From contig NZ_JACHHN010000007.1 in NCBI RefSeq assembly GCF_014202765.1, positions 1 to 64,000 on the forward strand: a stretch of 64,000 nucleotides of DNA. Direction: 5' to 3'. Below are positions 18,416 to 29,710 of the stretch, piece by piece; positions within the stretch are counted from its first letter, which is position 1, and each line of letters begins with the position of its first letter. The stretch is from Silvimonas terrae (GTDB lineage: Bacteria > Pseudomonadota > Gammaproteobacteria > Burkholderiales > Chitinibacteraceae). The notes under the pieces were generated by a model. The model ran no database searches. It was not told the DNA's origin and saw nothing but the letters and a program-made list of their open reading frames with translations. The position numbers were made by a program, and so were the translations under genes.

Positions 18416-19456
18416 TTAGAAGCCAGTCCAGGTGCCCAACAGGAATTCAGCAGCATTGTCCTTGGTAGAAGCAACGCCCAGACCTTGCCATGTCAGACCA
18501 GCCGGGCTTACGCCTGCGTCGTTCAGCTTCAGGTAGCGGATACGAGCGTAGGTTTCAGTTTGCTTGGACAGTTGATAATGCAGGGCCACGTTGAACTGGT
18601 TAGCCTTGGCATCGTTGCTGTCTTTGATCTCGGTGTCACCAACATGCAGACCCAGACGATCGGTGAATTGGTACTTCACCAGGAAGTGGTACAGGTCGGT
18701 GTGAACGCCAGTCGCAGCGGAGGTCGCGCCTTCAAACTTTTGACGGGTGTAGTCAAAGGACAAGGTCAGCGGGCCGAACGGGTAACGGATACCGGTGAAC
18801 AGCACGGAATCAGTGCCATCCGGATTAGCGGAAGTACCGGTCGTGCCCTTGATGCCTTCGTACGACAGGTCGAAGTGACCGCCAGTACCGAAGTCAACAC
18901 CGCCACCGACTTCATAGCCTTGACCTTGGTCGCCGCTGGAGTAGCCGTTCGGGATGCTGTAGGAAGCAACCAGGGTAGCCGGGCCGAAGGTCACGCTACC
19001 TTGAATAGCGTTGTCCCAGAATGCCTGGCCGCTGATACCGTAATCTTCACCAACGTTACCCGAACCGTCGGTCAGGTACGGCCAGTCGTGACGCAGGTAT
19101 TGGTCCATGAACACACGGCCGCTCTTGACGGACCAGTTGTCGCCGGCAACACCGATGAAGGCTTCACGACCGCCCCACTTTTGTTGACCCAGGGAGTAAA
19201 TACCGCCGCCCGGCTTTTGCGACACGCGCCAGATGGTGGACAGACCATTGTCCCACTTGTCTTTGCCGTCGAAGGACAGCATCAGATCGCTTTCGATACC
19301 GAAGCGGTTGGTAGTACCGGTGCCATCAGCAGTAGCGTTGTTGGTACGGCCGATCAAATCCATTTCGGCGTAACCGCTGATGGTTACATCCGCAAAAGCC
19401 GCCGGGGCGGTAACAGCAGCAGTAACCGCAGCAGCAATCAGAGCACGCTTAAACAT
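18416..19456 (-). CDS. outer-membrane porin (second of a pair)
   Basis: The porin is 346 residues with signal peptide MFKRALIAAAVTAAVTAPAA and mature start ADVTISGYAEMDLIGRT. It shares with its neighbour the segments SDLMLSFDGKDKWDNG, IWRVSQK and the end GTWTGF. AGGAGA precedes the start. The two genes share leader, C-terminus and terminator but differ in the middle loops, as expected after duplication and divergence of surface-exposed parts. Confidence 0.88.
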   Translation of the reverse strand: MFKRALIAAAVTAAVTAPAAFADVTISGYAEMDLIGRTNNATADGTGTTNRFGIESDLMLSFDGKDKWDNGLSTIWRVSQKPGGGIYSLGQQKWGGREAFIGVAGDNWSVKSGRVFMDQYLRHDWPYLTDGSGNVGEDYGISGQAFWDNAIQGSVTFGPATLVASYSIPNGYSSGDQGQGYEVGGGVDFGTGGHFDLSYEGIKGTTGTSANPDGTDSVLFTGIRYPFGPLTLSFDYTRQKFEGATSAATGVHTDLYHFLVKYQFTDRLGLHVGDTEIKDSNDAKANQFNVALHYQLSKQTETYARIRYLKLNDAGVSPAGLTWQGLGVASTKDNAAEFLLGTWTGF

Positions 19457-20082
19457 TTATAGGTCTCCTAGTTTGGAAGTTGGTTTTCACCAGCTTGAGT
19501 AACAGCGAGGCACCGGCACGAACGATGACGTGAACCTTGCTTCGGGGAAAGCATAAGTGAATTTATTTACGAGAAGCAAACCATAGCCGCCCGCGTTCCA
19601 GGAATTGTCTTATAAGTACAACAATTGATACGCGCCCCTCAGCATGCATACCAATCTCGCCAATACCACCCCTTTTTCATTGCTTGACAATAAAACTTCA
19701 AACCATTGATAAGAAAAGAATTATCCAGAATTTGTTGATACTTGCCCTTACTCGGCATGCAGACCACTTCAGCCCTCTCACTGGCTTACAGCAGCTTTTC
19801 AGCGTCGTAGGAAATGTTGTTGGCATGAGACAATTGCCCCGGCAACTCGGGTTTATTCTGATAAAACCGCCCCTCAAGAGCCGCTGCAGCCTGCTTTAGC
19901 TCGCCAGGCACGCGGGACGATTGAGCGTTGTCGAGGACTGAGGACGCAGCGGGCTATCTGCAGCGGTATTTTTACCAGAGGTCGTTGAGTCCCCTGGCGG
20001 GACATGCGGATGGGGTCAGGCGGGAATAGAGCTACAGGTACAGGTGAGCTGAGGTGAGGTGAGTGCTGTGTACCAATAATAA
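19457..20082. other. gene-free spacer between porin and gap
   Basis: About 620 bp without a convincing gene. The 71-residue plus-strand frame at 19684 has no family features and no clear ribosome site. The left part must hold the second porin's promoter. An AT-rich stretch lies at about 19560-19740. A short GAGGT-rich stretch (20049-20064) resembles, in a degenerate way, the heptamer arrays found near aceF. Confidence 0.5.
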
Positions 20083-20110
20083 AAAAAGGCGACCCGAAGG
20101 TCGCCTTTTT
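20083..20110. terminator. terminator of gap
   Basis: A 12-bp stem AAAAAGGCGACC (20083-20094) pairs with 20099-20110 around a CGAA tetraloop. It lies 28 bp past the gap stop and has A/T tails on both sides. Confidence 0.85.
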
Positions 20111-20138
20111 ATTGCCTGATGGCGTAACGCCGGGCCAA

Positions 20139-21149
<1,011 letters not shown>

Positions 21150-21157
21150 CTATTGAA

Positions 21158-21169
21158 TTTGTTAACAAA
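21158..21169. promoter_or_regulatory. 12-bp palindrome in the gap leader
   Basis: TTTGTTAACAAA lies about 20 bp upstream of the gap start codon, a position suited to an operator. It does not fit the HexR pattern found near zwf, so the cognate regulator is unknown. Confidence 0.3.
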
Positions 21170-21392
21170 ACAAACAGGCCGGGCCACCGGTCTGCAACCG
21201 GTTTATCCAGCCTGCCCTGCCAGGAATTCTTGCGTCATATGTATAGGCCGGCGCTGCAAATACAACCCGGGGTTGCCAGGGCAGCTCAATATTACCGGCT
21301 CAATATAGACGCAAGTGTATGACAGTTACACGCAGACGGCGCGCAGCAAGATCAATGATCCCGCAGCACGCCGCTCTTACAAGGACGAGGCC

Positions 21393-22016
21393 TTACTTGC
21401 GAAACGCAGCGGCTTCACGTGCCAGCGCAGTAATTGCGTCCCAGTCGCCGGCAGCCACTTTGTCCTTCGGGGCCAGCCAGGAGCCGCCAACGCAACCCAC
21501 ATTGGGCAGTGCCAGGAGCTTGGGAGCGCTTTCCGGCGTCACACCGCCAGTCGGACAGAACAAAGCCTGCGGGAGCGGACTGCCCAGCGCCTTGAGCATG
21601 CCGTAGGAGCCAGCTTGTTCGGCCGGGAAGAGCTTGAGTGCATCAAAGCCCATTTCCAGCGCCGCAATGGCTTCAGACGGGGTCATCACGCCGGGCAGCA
21701 GCGGAATGTCTGCGGCGCGCGCGGCTGCAGCCAGCGTCTCGGTCAGACCAGGGGTCACGGCAAATTTGGCACCAGCCGATTTGGCCTGGGCAAATTGTTC
21801 CGGACGCACCACTGTACCGACACCGACAATGGCATCGGGGACTGCCTCGGCAATCAGACGGATAGATTCGAGCGCGGCTTCGGTGCGCAGCGTTACTTCC
21901 AGCACACGGATACCACCTGCGACCAATGCCTTTGCCAGCGGCACAGCATGTTCGGTCTTCTCGATAATCAGCACCGGCATGACCGGGCAGGAACGCATGA
22001 TTTCACGAATTTGCAT
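21393..22016 (-). CDS. eda: 2-keto-3-deoxy-6-phosphogluconate aldolase
   Basis: Eda splits KDPG into pyruvate and glyceraldehyde 3-phosphate, the second dedicated Entner-Doudoroff step. The protein is 207 residues from MQIREIM, which has AGGA upstream. Family cues are VMPVLIIEKTEHAVPLAKAL, EVTLRTEAAL (catalytic Glu), and FPAEQAGSYGMLKAL with the GVTPES phosphate loop. The Schiff-base Lys lies in DALKLFPAE. It follows edd by 126 bp on the same strand, with a small dyad (GCTTA...TAAGC) in the gap. Confidence 0.95.
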   Translation of the reverse strand: MQIREIMRSCPVMPVLIIEKTEHAVPLAKALVAGGIRVLEVTLRTEAALESIRLIAEAVPDAIVGVGTVVRPEQFAQAKSAGAKFAVTPGLTETLAAAARAADIPLLPGVMTPSEAIAALEMGFDALKLFPAEQAGSYGMLKALGSPLPQALFCPTGGVTPESAPKLLALPNVGCVGGSWLAPKDKVAAGDWDAITALAREAAAFRK

Positions 22017-22142
22017 GATCCTGACTTTCTTATAAGTGTTGCTTAGGTTAAGCACCTTAATGCGCAGCTGCCATTCCCGAAAAACTGGCACGACGGGATA
22101 AAACCCGGCGAGTTGCGCCCCCGACTACCCTTGTCTGGTGGC

Positions 22143-23978
22143 TTAGTGAGCCAGACCCAGCGAAAGGGCACCTTCTTCCGCGCCAGTGGCAGCCTGACGG
22201 AAAGAAGCAAACAGTTCGCGGCCCATACCATGCTGGTGGGCAGACAAATCAGCCTCGGCACGCTCACGCGCGGCCCAGACTTGCGAATCGACCTTGGCTT
22301 GCAGAATGCCGGCCTCGGCATCCAGACGAATAATGTCGCCGTCGCGCAGCTTGGACAGCGGGCCACCCGCCAGCGCTTCCGGCGTGATATGAATGGCCGA
22401 CGGCACTTTGCCGGATGCACCCGACATGCGACCGTCAGTCACCAGCGCCACCTTGAAGCCGCGATCCTGCAGCACGCCCAGCACCGGCGTGAGTTTGTGC
22501 AGTTCTGGCATACCCATGGCACGCGGGCCCTGGAAGCGCAGCACGACGATCACGTCTTTTTCCATCTCACCACGCTGGAAAGCGTCCAGCACCTCGTCCT
22601 GATCATGGAACACCATGGCTGGCGCTTCAACGAGGCGGTGGTCGGCTTTAACAGCAGAAATCTTGATCACGGCCCGACCGAGGTTGCCATCCAGCAAACG
22701 CAACCCGCCATCGACACTGAACGGCTTTTCAATGCGGCGCAAGACTGATTCGTCGGCCGATTCGGCGTCGGCATCACGCCAGACCAGTTCGCCGTCAATC
22801 AGGAACGGCTCTTTGGCGTAGCGGCTCAGACCAAAGCCCATGATGGTGTGGACATCTTCATGCAAGAAGCCGCCCTTGATCAGTTCGCGGGTCAGGAATG
22901 GCATACCACCAGCAGCATGAAACTGGTTCACATCCGACGTACCGTTTGGATAAATCTTGGCAATCAGCGGCACCACGGCGGAGAGATCATCAAAGTCGCT
23001 CCAGTCAATGATGATGCCGGCTGCCCGCGCAGCCGCGGTCAGGTGCATGGTGTGGTTGGTAGAGCCACCGGTAGCAAGCAGACCCACAATTCCGTTGACG
23101 ATGACCTTCTCGTCGACAAGGCGGCCGACGGGGATGTATTCATCACCCACGGCAGTAATTTGTGCGGCACGGCGACCAGCTGCCGCGGTCAGCGCGTCAC
23201 GCAGTGGTGTATTCGGGTGTACAAACGCGGCACCAGGCAGATGCAGGCCCATTATTTCCATGAGCATCTGGTTGGAGTTGGCCGTGCCGTAGAAGGTACA
23301 GGTGCCGGCACCGTGATAAGACTGTTCTTCTGATTGCAGCAATGCGTTGCGGTCACACTTGCCTTCGGCAAACAACTGACGGACTTTGGCTTTCTCGCTA
23401 TTGGCAAGGCCGGAAGTCATGGGGCCAGCCGGCACGAACACAGCCGGCAGATGACCAAACTGCAATACGCCAATCAACAGGCCCGGCACAATCTTGTCAC
23501 AAACACCAAGCAAAGTGACGGCATCGAACACGTTATGGGACAGTGCCACGGCGGTGGACATGGCAATCACGTCACGGCTGAACAAAGAGAGTTCCATGCC
23601 GGGCTGACCCTGAGTCACGCCATCACACATGGCCGGCGTGCCGCCTGCAAATTGTGCAGTTGCCCCCGCTTCGAGTGCAGCCTGTTTGATGAGGGCGGGA
23701 TAGGTTTCCAGCGGTTGATGTGCGGACAACATGTCGTTATAAGACGACACAATAGCCACATTGGGGCGGCGCATTTCGCGCAGCATGATCTTGTCTTTTT
23801 CCGGTGACGCGGCCCAGGCATGGGCCAGGTTGGTGCATGCCAGGCCCTTGCGCAGAGGTTCCTTGCTGGCTGCGGCGTCCAGGCGGGCCAGATAGCGGTC
23901 GCGGGACTCGCGGCTACGTTCAACAATACGCCGTGTTACTTCGGCGAGCCGTGGGTGCACTGAACTGACAGCTGGCAT
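22143..23978 (-). CDS. edd: 6-phosphogluconate dehydratase
   Basis: Edd dehydrates 6-phosphogluconate to KDPG using an iron-sulphur cluster. From MPAVSS the protein is 611 residues, the usual length. IlvD/Edd family features include [53 protein letters not shown], and [15 protein letters not shown]. The start has GGAG 7 bases upstream; a longer frame to 24086 would overlap the regulatory region. The HexR-type site at 24055-24067 lies about 80 bp upstream. Confidence 0.96.
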   Translation of the reverse strand: MPAVSSVHPRLAEVTRRIVERSRESRDRYLARLDAAASKEPLRKGLACTNLAHAWAASPEKDKIMLREMRRPNVAIVSSYNDMLSAHQPLETYPALIKQAALEAGATAQFAGGTPAMCDGVTQGQPGMELSLFSRDVIAMSTAVALSHNVFDAVTLLGVCDKIVPGLLIGVLQFGHLPAVFVPAGPMTSGLANSEKAKVRQLFAEGKCDRNALLQSEEQSYHGAGTCTFYGTANSNQMLMEIMGLHLPGAAFVHPNTPLRDALTAAAGRRAAQITAVGDEYIPVGRLVDEKVIVNGIVGLLATGGSTNHTMHLTAAARAAGIIIDWSDFDDLSAVVPLIAKIYPNGTSDVNQFHAAGGMPFLTRELIKGGFLHEDVHTIMGFGLSRYAKEPFLIDGELVWRDADAESADESVLRRIEKPFSVDGGLRLLDGNLGRAVIKISAVKADHRLVEAPAMVFHDQDEVLDAFQRGEMEKDVIVVLRFQGPRAMGMPELHKLTPVLGVLQDRGFKVALVTDGRMSGASGKVPSAIHITPEALAGGPLSKLRDGDIIRLDAEAGILQAKVDSQVWAARERAEADLSAHQHGMGRELFASFRQAATGAEEGALSLGLAH

Positions 23979-24054
23979 TGCAGGACTCCGGAAATGGGGA
24001 ACGCCATGGACCTGGTATTGCAATCCAGGCCGGGACTGAAATAGTTGCCGAGCC

Positions 24055-24067
24055 GTAGTTTTACTAC
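24055..24067. promoter_or_regulatory. HexR operator for edd-eda
   Basis: GTAGTTTTACTAC is a perfect palindrome apart from its centre. On the minus strand it reads TTGTAGTAAAACTAC, close to the HexR pattern TGTAGTAAAATTACA known from gammaproteobacteria. It lies upstream of edd. A hexR gene is 2.8 kb away. The regulatory link is inferred from this match. Confidence 0.7.
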
Positions 24068-24222
24068 AATCACCCTGCAGCGGCAACCGCCACTATGACA
24101 CAAACTGGTGCTGCTGCAGTGCAGCATAAATCAATCTGGACGCGCTTCCGTCAGCTTGATATAGCGGCACAGCAAGACCCTGAGGCGGGGCTTGATATAC
24201 CGTTTGCGTGGCCCTTTGAGCG

Positions 24223-24237
24223 TGTAGTAAGATTACA
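24223..24237. promoter_or_regulatory. HexR operator for zwf
   Basis: TGTAGTAAGATTACA matches the HexR 15-mer pattern at all positions but one. It lies about 240 bp upstream of zwf. Together with the site at 24055 it gives each divergent arm its own operator. The remaining edd-zwf spacer (23979-24477) holds both promoters and a small GGAAGGC hairpin at about 24433-24452. I see no gene in it. Confidence 0.75.
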
Positions 24238-24477
24238 AAGCATTTCCTATGGCCGCGCTGGCAATTTTCAGCATAGATGAACAGAACGCGCCCCGGAAAG
24301 TCGCAATTGACGGCAGCATGAATCAGCTTTGGTGCGACATCAACTGAGCCCGTGCTGCCGTGTCTGTTTCGCCGTGCCAGGCGCACACCAAGGATTCTGT
24401 TTCAGAAAACAGCTTTGGCTGTTTACAGCAACGGAAGGCCGTCATGCCTTCCGCATAAAAGGAAAGGAACGCCCGAT

Positions 24478-25929
24478 ATGACCCCTAATGATGCTTTCGA
24501 CATGGTGCTGTTCGGTGGCACCGGCGATCTTGTAATGCGCAAGCTGCTGCCGGCCCTGTATCACCAGCACCGTGACGGCAATCTGCCCAAGTCTGGCCGC
24601 ATTATCTGTCTGGGCCGCAGCGCTACAGACACTGCTGCATATCTGGAAAAGGCCCATGGCCTGGCGAAGGGCTATCTGGGCAGCGATTACGAAGCCGCCG
24701 TGTGGGATGAATTTGCCAGCCGCATCCACTTCCTGCGCGTCGATGCCAACAACGCAGATGACTACAAACTGCTGGCCGACACACTGAACGAAGAGCAAGG
24801 CCGTTCGCGCGTGTTCTATCTGTCGACCGCGCCGGACCTGTTCGCCGGCATTTCCGAAAACCTCGCCAAGGTTGACCTGAACAAGGGCAACTCCCGCGTG
24901 GTGCTGGAAAAGCCACTCGGCCACGATCTGGCGTCCTCCAACGAGATCAACGACGCGGTTGCCCGCTTCTTTACCGAGCAACAGATCTACCGTATCGACC
25001 ATTACCTGGGCAAAGAGCCGGTGCTGAACCTGATCGCACTGCGTTTTGCCAACACGCTGCTGGAACCGCTGTGGCGCCGTGAGTGGATTCGCGACGTACA
25101 GATTACCGTCACCGAGCAAGTCGGCGTAGAAACCCGTGCCGACTTCTATGACAAGACCGGTGCGTTGCGCGACATGATCCAGAACCACCTGGTGCAGTTG
25201 CTGACCATTGTGGCCATGGAACCGCCGGCCTCCATGGACGGCGACGCCGTTCGTGACGAAAAGCTCAAGGTGCTGCGCGCACTCAAGCCGCTGTCGCCAG
25301 AAGACGTACACACCAAGGTGGTACGTGGTCAGTACCGTGCTGGCGCCATCAACGGCAAGCCGGTTCCGGGCTACCAGGAAGAGCCAGGCGTTCCGGCGGG
25401 TTCCAACTGCGAAACCTTTGTCGCCCTCAAGGCTGAAATCCAGACCTGGCGCTGGGCTGGTGTGCCGTTCTTCCTGCGTACCGGCAAGCGTCTGCAAGAT
25501 CGTCTGGCGGAAATCGTCATCAATTTCCGCGAAACCCCGACCTCGCTGTTCGGCCGCACTCACACCCCGAACCGTCTGGTGATCCGTCTGCAACCGGATG
25601 AATCCGTGCGTCTGTACCTGCTGGCCAAAGAGCCGGGCAATCAGGTGCGCCTGCGCCCGGTTCACCTGGACCTGGACTTCAAGGAAACCTTCAAGACCCG
25701 CGCTCCGGAAGCTTACGAGCGTCTCTTGATGGACGTGATCCGTGGTGACCTGTCGCTGTTCGTCCGCCGCGACGAGCAACGTGCCGCATGGCGCTGGGTT
25801 GAGCCGATTCTGGACTCCTGGGAAAACAGCACCGAAGCGCCCAAGCCGTACAACGCGGGTAGCTGGGGCCCGGCCGCCGCGTCCGCCCTGCTCTCGCGCG
25901 ATGGCGTGTCCTGGCACGAAGAGTCGTAA
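24478..25929 (+). CDS. zwf: glucose-6-phosphate 1-dehydrogenase
   Basis: Zwf oxidises glucose 6-phosphate to phosphogluconolactone, feeding the Entner-Doudoroff and pentose phosphate routes. From the ATG at 24478 (ribosome site GGAAAGGA) it is 483 residues. Visible motifs are the nucleotide loop GGTGDLVMRKL, active-site IDHYLGKEP, and FLRTGKRL. The frame upstream to 24352 runs through the leader and is not coding. It heads a zwf-pgl-hexR run. Confidence 0.97.
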   Translation: MTPNDAFDMVLFGGTGDLVMRKLLPALYHQHRDGNLPKSGRIICLGRSATDTAAYLEKAHGLAKGYLGSDYEAAVWDEFASRIHFLRVDANNADDYKLLADTLNEEQGRSRVFYLSTAPDLFAGISENLAKVDLNKGNSRVVLEKPLGHDLASSNEINDAVARFFTEQQIYRIDHYLGKEPVLNLIALRFANTLLEPLWRREWIRDVQITVTEQVGVETRADFYDKTGALRDMIQNHLVQLLTIVAMEPPASMDGDAVRDEKLKVLRALKPLSPEDVHTKVVRGQYRAGAINGKPVPGYQEEPGVPAGSNCETFVALKAEIQTWRWAGVPFFLRTGKRLQDRLAEIVINFRETPTSLFGRTHTPNRLVIRLQPDESVRLYLLAKEPGNQVRLRPVHLDLDFKETFKTRAPEAYERLLMDVIRGDLSLFVRRDEQRAAWRWVEPILDSWENSTEAPKPYNAGSWGPAAASALLSRDGVSWHEES

Positions 25930-26072
25930 TTCGCGGTTGGTTTTGTAAAAAGCCGCACTTGCCGGTAATCGGGCTCCACGCCCGGTTACCGGTTGCCATA
26001 TCTGGAATCAGGATTTTGTGCAGTGCAACGTATGTGCGTTGTCTGCCGATCAGCAATAACAAAGGAACAACA

Positions 26073-26771
26073 ATGTCCCTGCAGTGGCATGAATTCGCCA
26101 GCAAAGACGAACTGGATCACGGCCTTGCAGCCGATATCGCCAAGGCGCTGAACGCCGCGATCGCTGCCCGTGGCAAGGCCTCGCTGGCGGTCTCTGGCGG
26201 CCGTACCCCGGCTGGCATGTTCAAGGCATTGAGCGAATCCGCCGTGGACTTCAGCAAAGTCTGGATCACCCTCGTCGACGAGCGCTGGGTGCCGGTTGAT
26301 CATGCCGACAGCAATGAGCGCACCGTGCGCCAGAACCTGTTGCAGGGCAACGCTGCGGCTGCGCATTTTGTCTCGCCGGTGTCTGCCGCCCCGACCCCGC
26401 ATGAAGGTCAGGCCGAGATCGAAGCCCGTTTTGCCACCTTGCCAGCGCCGTTTGACGTGCTGATTCTGGGCATGGGCGACGATGGCCACACGGCGTCCCT
26501 GTTCCCCAACGCCGTGGAACTGGAAGCCGCTTGCGCCTCGACCAACCTCGTGGCTGCGGTCACGCCGCCGGTTGCGCCGCATCAGCGCATTACGCTGACG
26601 CTGCCGACCATCGCCAAAGCGCACGAAGTGATCGTGCACATTACTGGCGAAGGCAAGAAGACCCTGTTGCAAACCGCCATGACGGAAGATAAACCCGTCA
26701 CGGCGCAATTTCCGATCCGCCGTGTGCTGGATGCGGTAACCGGTCAGAAACTGGTTTACTGGACGGCCTGA
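26073..26771 (+). CDS. pgl: 6-phosphogluconolactonase
   Basis: Pgl hydrolyses the lactone made by Zwf to 6-phosphogluconate. The protein is 232 residues from MSLQWHEF, preceded by AAAGGAA. DevB-type features include SLAVSGGRTPAGMFKAL, ITLVDERWVP, and ILGMGDDGHTASLFP. A longer frame to 25959 is rejected because it lies in the leader. The 143-bp gap after zwf and the same direction suggest co-transcription. Confidence 0.95.
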   Translation: MSLQWHEFASKDELDHGLAADIAKALNAAIAARGKASLAVSGGRTPAGMFKALSESAVDFSKVWITLVDERWVPVDHADSNERTVRQNLLQGNAAAAHFVSPVSAAPTPHEGQAEIEARFATLPAPFDVLILGMGDDGHTASLFPNAVELEAACASTNLVAAVTPPVAPHQRITLTLPTIAKAHEVIVHITGEGKKTLLQTAMTEDKPVTAQFPIRRVLDAVTGQKLVYWTA

Positions 26772-26784
26772 CCGGGCATTTTCA

Positions 26785-26805
26785 GATATGGGGTCGCCCC
26801 ATATC
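26785..26805. terminator. hairpin between pgl and hexR
   Basis: A 9-bp stem GATATGGGG (26785-26793) pairs with 26797-26805 around TCG. A second smaller dyad (GGGGTT/AACCCC, 26819-26841) follows. No T run is present, so it is more likely an attenuator or a message-stabilising structure than a full terminator. Confidence 0.4.
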
Positions 26806-26872
26806 CATAATCGGCAACGGGGTTACCCAAAAGGCAACCCCAAGCCCTACAAAGAGATGGAGTTAGACGCCT

Positions 26873-27718
26873 ATGCTCGAACGCATCAAAACGATGATCG
26901 ACAGCTTGTCCCGCTCGGAACGCAAGGTTGCCGAACTGGTGCTGGCCCAACCCAATCTGGTTGCGAATGCGCCCATTGCGCAAATTGCGGACCTCGCGGA
27001 CGTATCGCAACCCACGGTCATCCGTTTTTGCCGTTCGCTCAACTGCTCGGGTCTGCAGGATTTCAAACTGCGCCTGACCCGCAGTCTGGTGTCCGGTGTG
27101 CCGTATGTGCACTCCATGGTGTCGGCAGATGACTCGGCGCACGATCTGGCCAAAAAGCTGTTCGACAACAACATCTCCCACCTCTTGCGCTGCCGGAACG
27201 AACTGGATACCGAAGCGCTGGAAAAAGCCATCAAAGTGCTGTCCAACACCCACAAGATCGAAGTCTGGGGTCAGGGTCAGTCTGGTGCGGTCGCCATTGA
27301 CGCACAAAACAAGTTTTTCCGCCTGGGCGTACCGACCGTAGCGTATACCGATCCGCACATGCATGGCATGAGCGCATCCATGCTCAAGCCGGGTGATGCG
27401 GTCGTCGCGGTGTCCAACTCCGGCCGTACGCTGGACATGATCCGTTCGGTCGAAATTGCCCGTGATGCGGGGGCCGATGTCATTGGCATTACGCATTCCA
27501 AGTCGCCGCTGGCAAAACGCTGCTCTCTTTGCCTTTATGCCGACACAATGGAGGATCCTGACCTATACACTCCTATGATTACCCGGATCGTGCATCTGGT
27601 GATCATTGACGTACTGGCCGTCGGCGTCGCGCTCAAGCGTGGCCCGGAGCTGATCGACCAGTTGGAGAAAATGAAGCGCAACATGAAAGAAAAGCGTGTG
27701 CGCGGTCACGATCACTGA
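26873..27718 (+). CDS. hexR: HexR-type transcriptional regulator (RpiR family)
   Basis: The product is 281 residues: an N-terminal RpiR helix-turn-helix (RSERKVAELVLAQPNLV, ADVSQPTVIRFCRSLNC) and a C-terminal SIS sugar-phosphate binding domain (WGQGQSGAVAIDAQNKF, AVVAVSNSGRTLDMI). HexR represses Entner-Doudoroff genes and releases DNA when it binds KDPG. Its location in the zwf-pgl cluster and the two matching operators between edd and zwf support this identity. The ribosome site is weak (GGAG about 10 bases upstream). Confidence 0.92.
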   Translation: MLERIKTMIDSLSRSERKVAELVLAQPNLVANAPIAQIADLADVSQPTVIRFCRSLNCSGLQDFKLRLTRSLVSGVPYVHSMVSADDSAHDLAKKLFDNNISHLLRCRNELDTEALEKAIKVLSNTHKIEVWGQGQSGAVAIDAQNKFFRLGVPTVAYTDPHMHGMSASMLKPGDAVVAVSNSGRTLDMIRSVEIARDAGADVIGITHSKSPLAKRCSLCLYADTMEDPDLYTPMITRIVHLVIIDVLAVGVALKRGPELIDQLEKMKRNMKEKRVRGHDH

Positions 27719-27889
27719 GCCATGAACACATTGCCGCAGCCTGGGTGCCAACCGGTTGCGGCAACAAAAACAGACTCTTGCAGTACCCGTAGTATCCACT
27801 AGCGCTTAGCGTGTAAAACAGGTCTTCAACCCAGAGTCCGCCACCTTCAAGGCAAGCGGACGTGAGGCCACAGGAAGAAAGGAAATACG

Positions 27890-29536
27890 ATGTCCAAGCT
27901 GACCAGCTCGCCCGCCTGGCTTGCCCTCGCGGAACACTTCAAAGAAGTCTCGCCGTTGCACATGCGTGACTTGTTCCACAACGATCCTCAGCGTTTTGAG
28001 AAGTTTTCGCTGGAATCGGGTGGCCTGTTTTTCGACTACTCCAAGAACCGCATTACCGAAAAGACCATGGAGCTCTTGCTGACCCTGGCGCGAGAGTCCG
28101 GTCTGCAAAAACGCATTGAGCGCATGTTCTCCGGTGAAAAGATCAACGTCACTGAAGATCGCGCCGTGCTGCATATTGCGCTGCGTAATCTGGACAAGAA
28201 CCCGATCCTGGTCGATGGCGAAGATGTCATGCCCAAGGTCAATGCGGTCAAGGAAAAGATGTTCCGGTTCTCTGACGAGATCCGTTCCGGCGAGCGCGTC
28301 GGTTACACCGGCAAGGCGTTCACCGACATCGTCAACATTGGTATCGGCGGCTCTGATCTGGGCCCGGTCATGGTCTGTAATGCGCTGAAAGACTTTGGTC
28401 ACCAGCGCCTGACCATGCACTTTGTGTCGACCGTTGACGGCGACCAGGTGGTCTCCACGCTCAAGAAGCTGAACCCGGAAACCACCCTCTTCATTATTGC
28501 GTCCAAGACCTTCACCACTCAGGAAACCATTACCAACGCCCGCACTGCGCGCAAGTGGTTCCTGGATCGCGTGGGGAATGAATCGCACATCGCCAAGCAT
28601 TTCGTGGCTGTGTCGACCAATGCCAAGTCGGTGGCCGAGTTCGGCATTGATACCGACAACATGTTCGAATTCTGGGACTGGGTCGGCGGCCGTTACAGCT
28701 TGTGGTCGGCCATTGGTTTGCCAATTGCCATTTACCTGGGCAAGCACGACTACCAGGATTTGCTGCATGGTGCCTACACCATGGACGAGCATTTCAAGAA
28801 CAAGCCGTTCGAGCAGAACCTGCCGGTCATCATGGGCATGCTGGGTGTGTGGTACATCAACTTCTTTGGTGCCGCCACGCATCTGATCTCGCCGTACAAC
28901 CAGTCTTTGCACCGCTTCCCGGCGTACCTGCAACAGCTGGATATGGAATCCAACGGCAAGACGGTTGATCTGAATGGTCACCGCGTCGACTACTCCACCG
29001 GCCCGGTGGTGTGGGGTGATGCCGGTATCAATGGTCAGCACGCCTATTACCAGATGCTGCACCAGGGTTCGCAAACGGTGCCGATCGATTTCATTGCCTC
29101 GGTAGAGCATCCAGAAATTCCGGAACCGCACAGCACCATCCTGATGGCCAACTTCTTTGCGCAAACGGAAGCCTTCTTGCGTGGCAAGAACGAAACCGAA
29201 GTGCGTGCGGAACTGACCAAAGCCGGCATTACCGGCGAAGCCCAGGATGCCCTGACGCCGCACAAGATTTTTGAAGGCAACCGTCCGACCAACTCCATCC
29301 TGATCCAGCGCCTGACCCCGCGCCGCCTTGGTGCGCTGATTGCGCTGTACGAACACAAGATCATGGTGCAAGGCACGGTCTGGAACATTAACTCCTACGA
29401 CCAGTGGGGCGTGGAACTGGGTAAGCAACTGGCCAAAGCCATTGAGGGTGAACTGACCACCCCGGGCCTGACCACCACCCATGACGCGTCCACCAACGGT
29501 CTCATCAACTACTACAAGCGCAATAACCCGCGCTAA
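27890..29536 (+). CDS. pgi: glucose-6-phosphate isomerase
   Basis: Pgi interconverts glucose 6-phosphate and fructose 6-phosphate. The protein is 548 residues, full length. Visible signatures are [16 protein letters not shown], the [14 protein letters not shown] motif and the C-terminal motif [12 protein letters not shown] good ribosome site (AAGGAAA) precedes the ATG. It lies 171 bp past hexR; this spacer has an imperfect dyad (GCCGCA...TTGCGGC). The gene may have its own promoter. With Pgi, fructose 6-phosphate can cycle back into the Entner-Doudoroff route. Confidence 0.97.
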   Translation: MSKLTSSPAWLALAEHFKEVSPLHMRDLFHNDPQRFEKFSLESGGLFFDYSKNRITEKTMELLLTLARESGLQKRIERMFSGEKINVTEDRAVLHIALRNLDKNPILVDGEDVMPKVNAVKEKMFRFSDEIRSGERVGYTGKAFTDIVNIGIGGSDLGPVMVCNALKDFGHQRLTMHFVSTVDGDQVVSTLKKLNPETTLFIIASKTFTTQETITNARTARKWFLDRVGNESHIAKHFVAVSTNAKSVAEFGIDTDNMFEFWDWVGGRYSLWSAIGLPIAIYLGKHDYQDLLHGAYTMDEHFKNKPFEQNLPVIMGMLGVWYINFFGAATHLISPYNQSLHRFPAYLQQLDMESNGKTVDLNGHRVDYSTGPVVWGDAGINGQHAYYQMLHQGSQTVPIDFIASVEHPEIPEPHSTILMANFFAQTEAFLRGKNETEVRAELTKAGITGEAQDALTPHKIFEGNRPTNSILIQRLTPRRLGALIALYEHKIMVQGTVWNINSYDQWGVELGKQLAKAIEGELTTPGLTTTHDASTNGLINYYKRNNPR

Positions 29537-29710
29537 GCAAGTAGCACGGTGGCGTCTGCATCGGCGGACGCCGCCGTATCACCCTCGAATCACCCCATAA
29601 CTACACCGCACAGCGGAAATGTGGAATCGCCCGACCACGAGTCAGGCGACGCACCGGACTGGATACGTAAACCCGGGCAGCATTAACTACATCCATCAAA
29701 AGGTATGGCA

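Noticed and set aside
19684-19899. 71-codon frame as a small gene
   Set aside because: No family features, no clear ribosome site and no conserved context.
27787-27803. HexR-like site upstream of pgi (GTAG ... CTAG)
   Set aside because: The half-sites are one base too far apart and the outer bases do not match.
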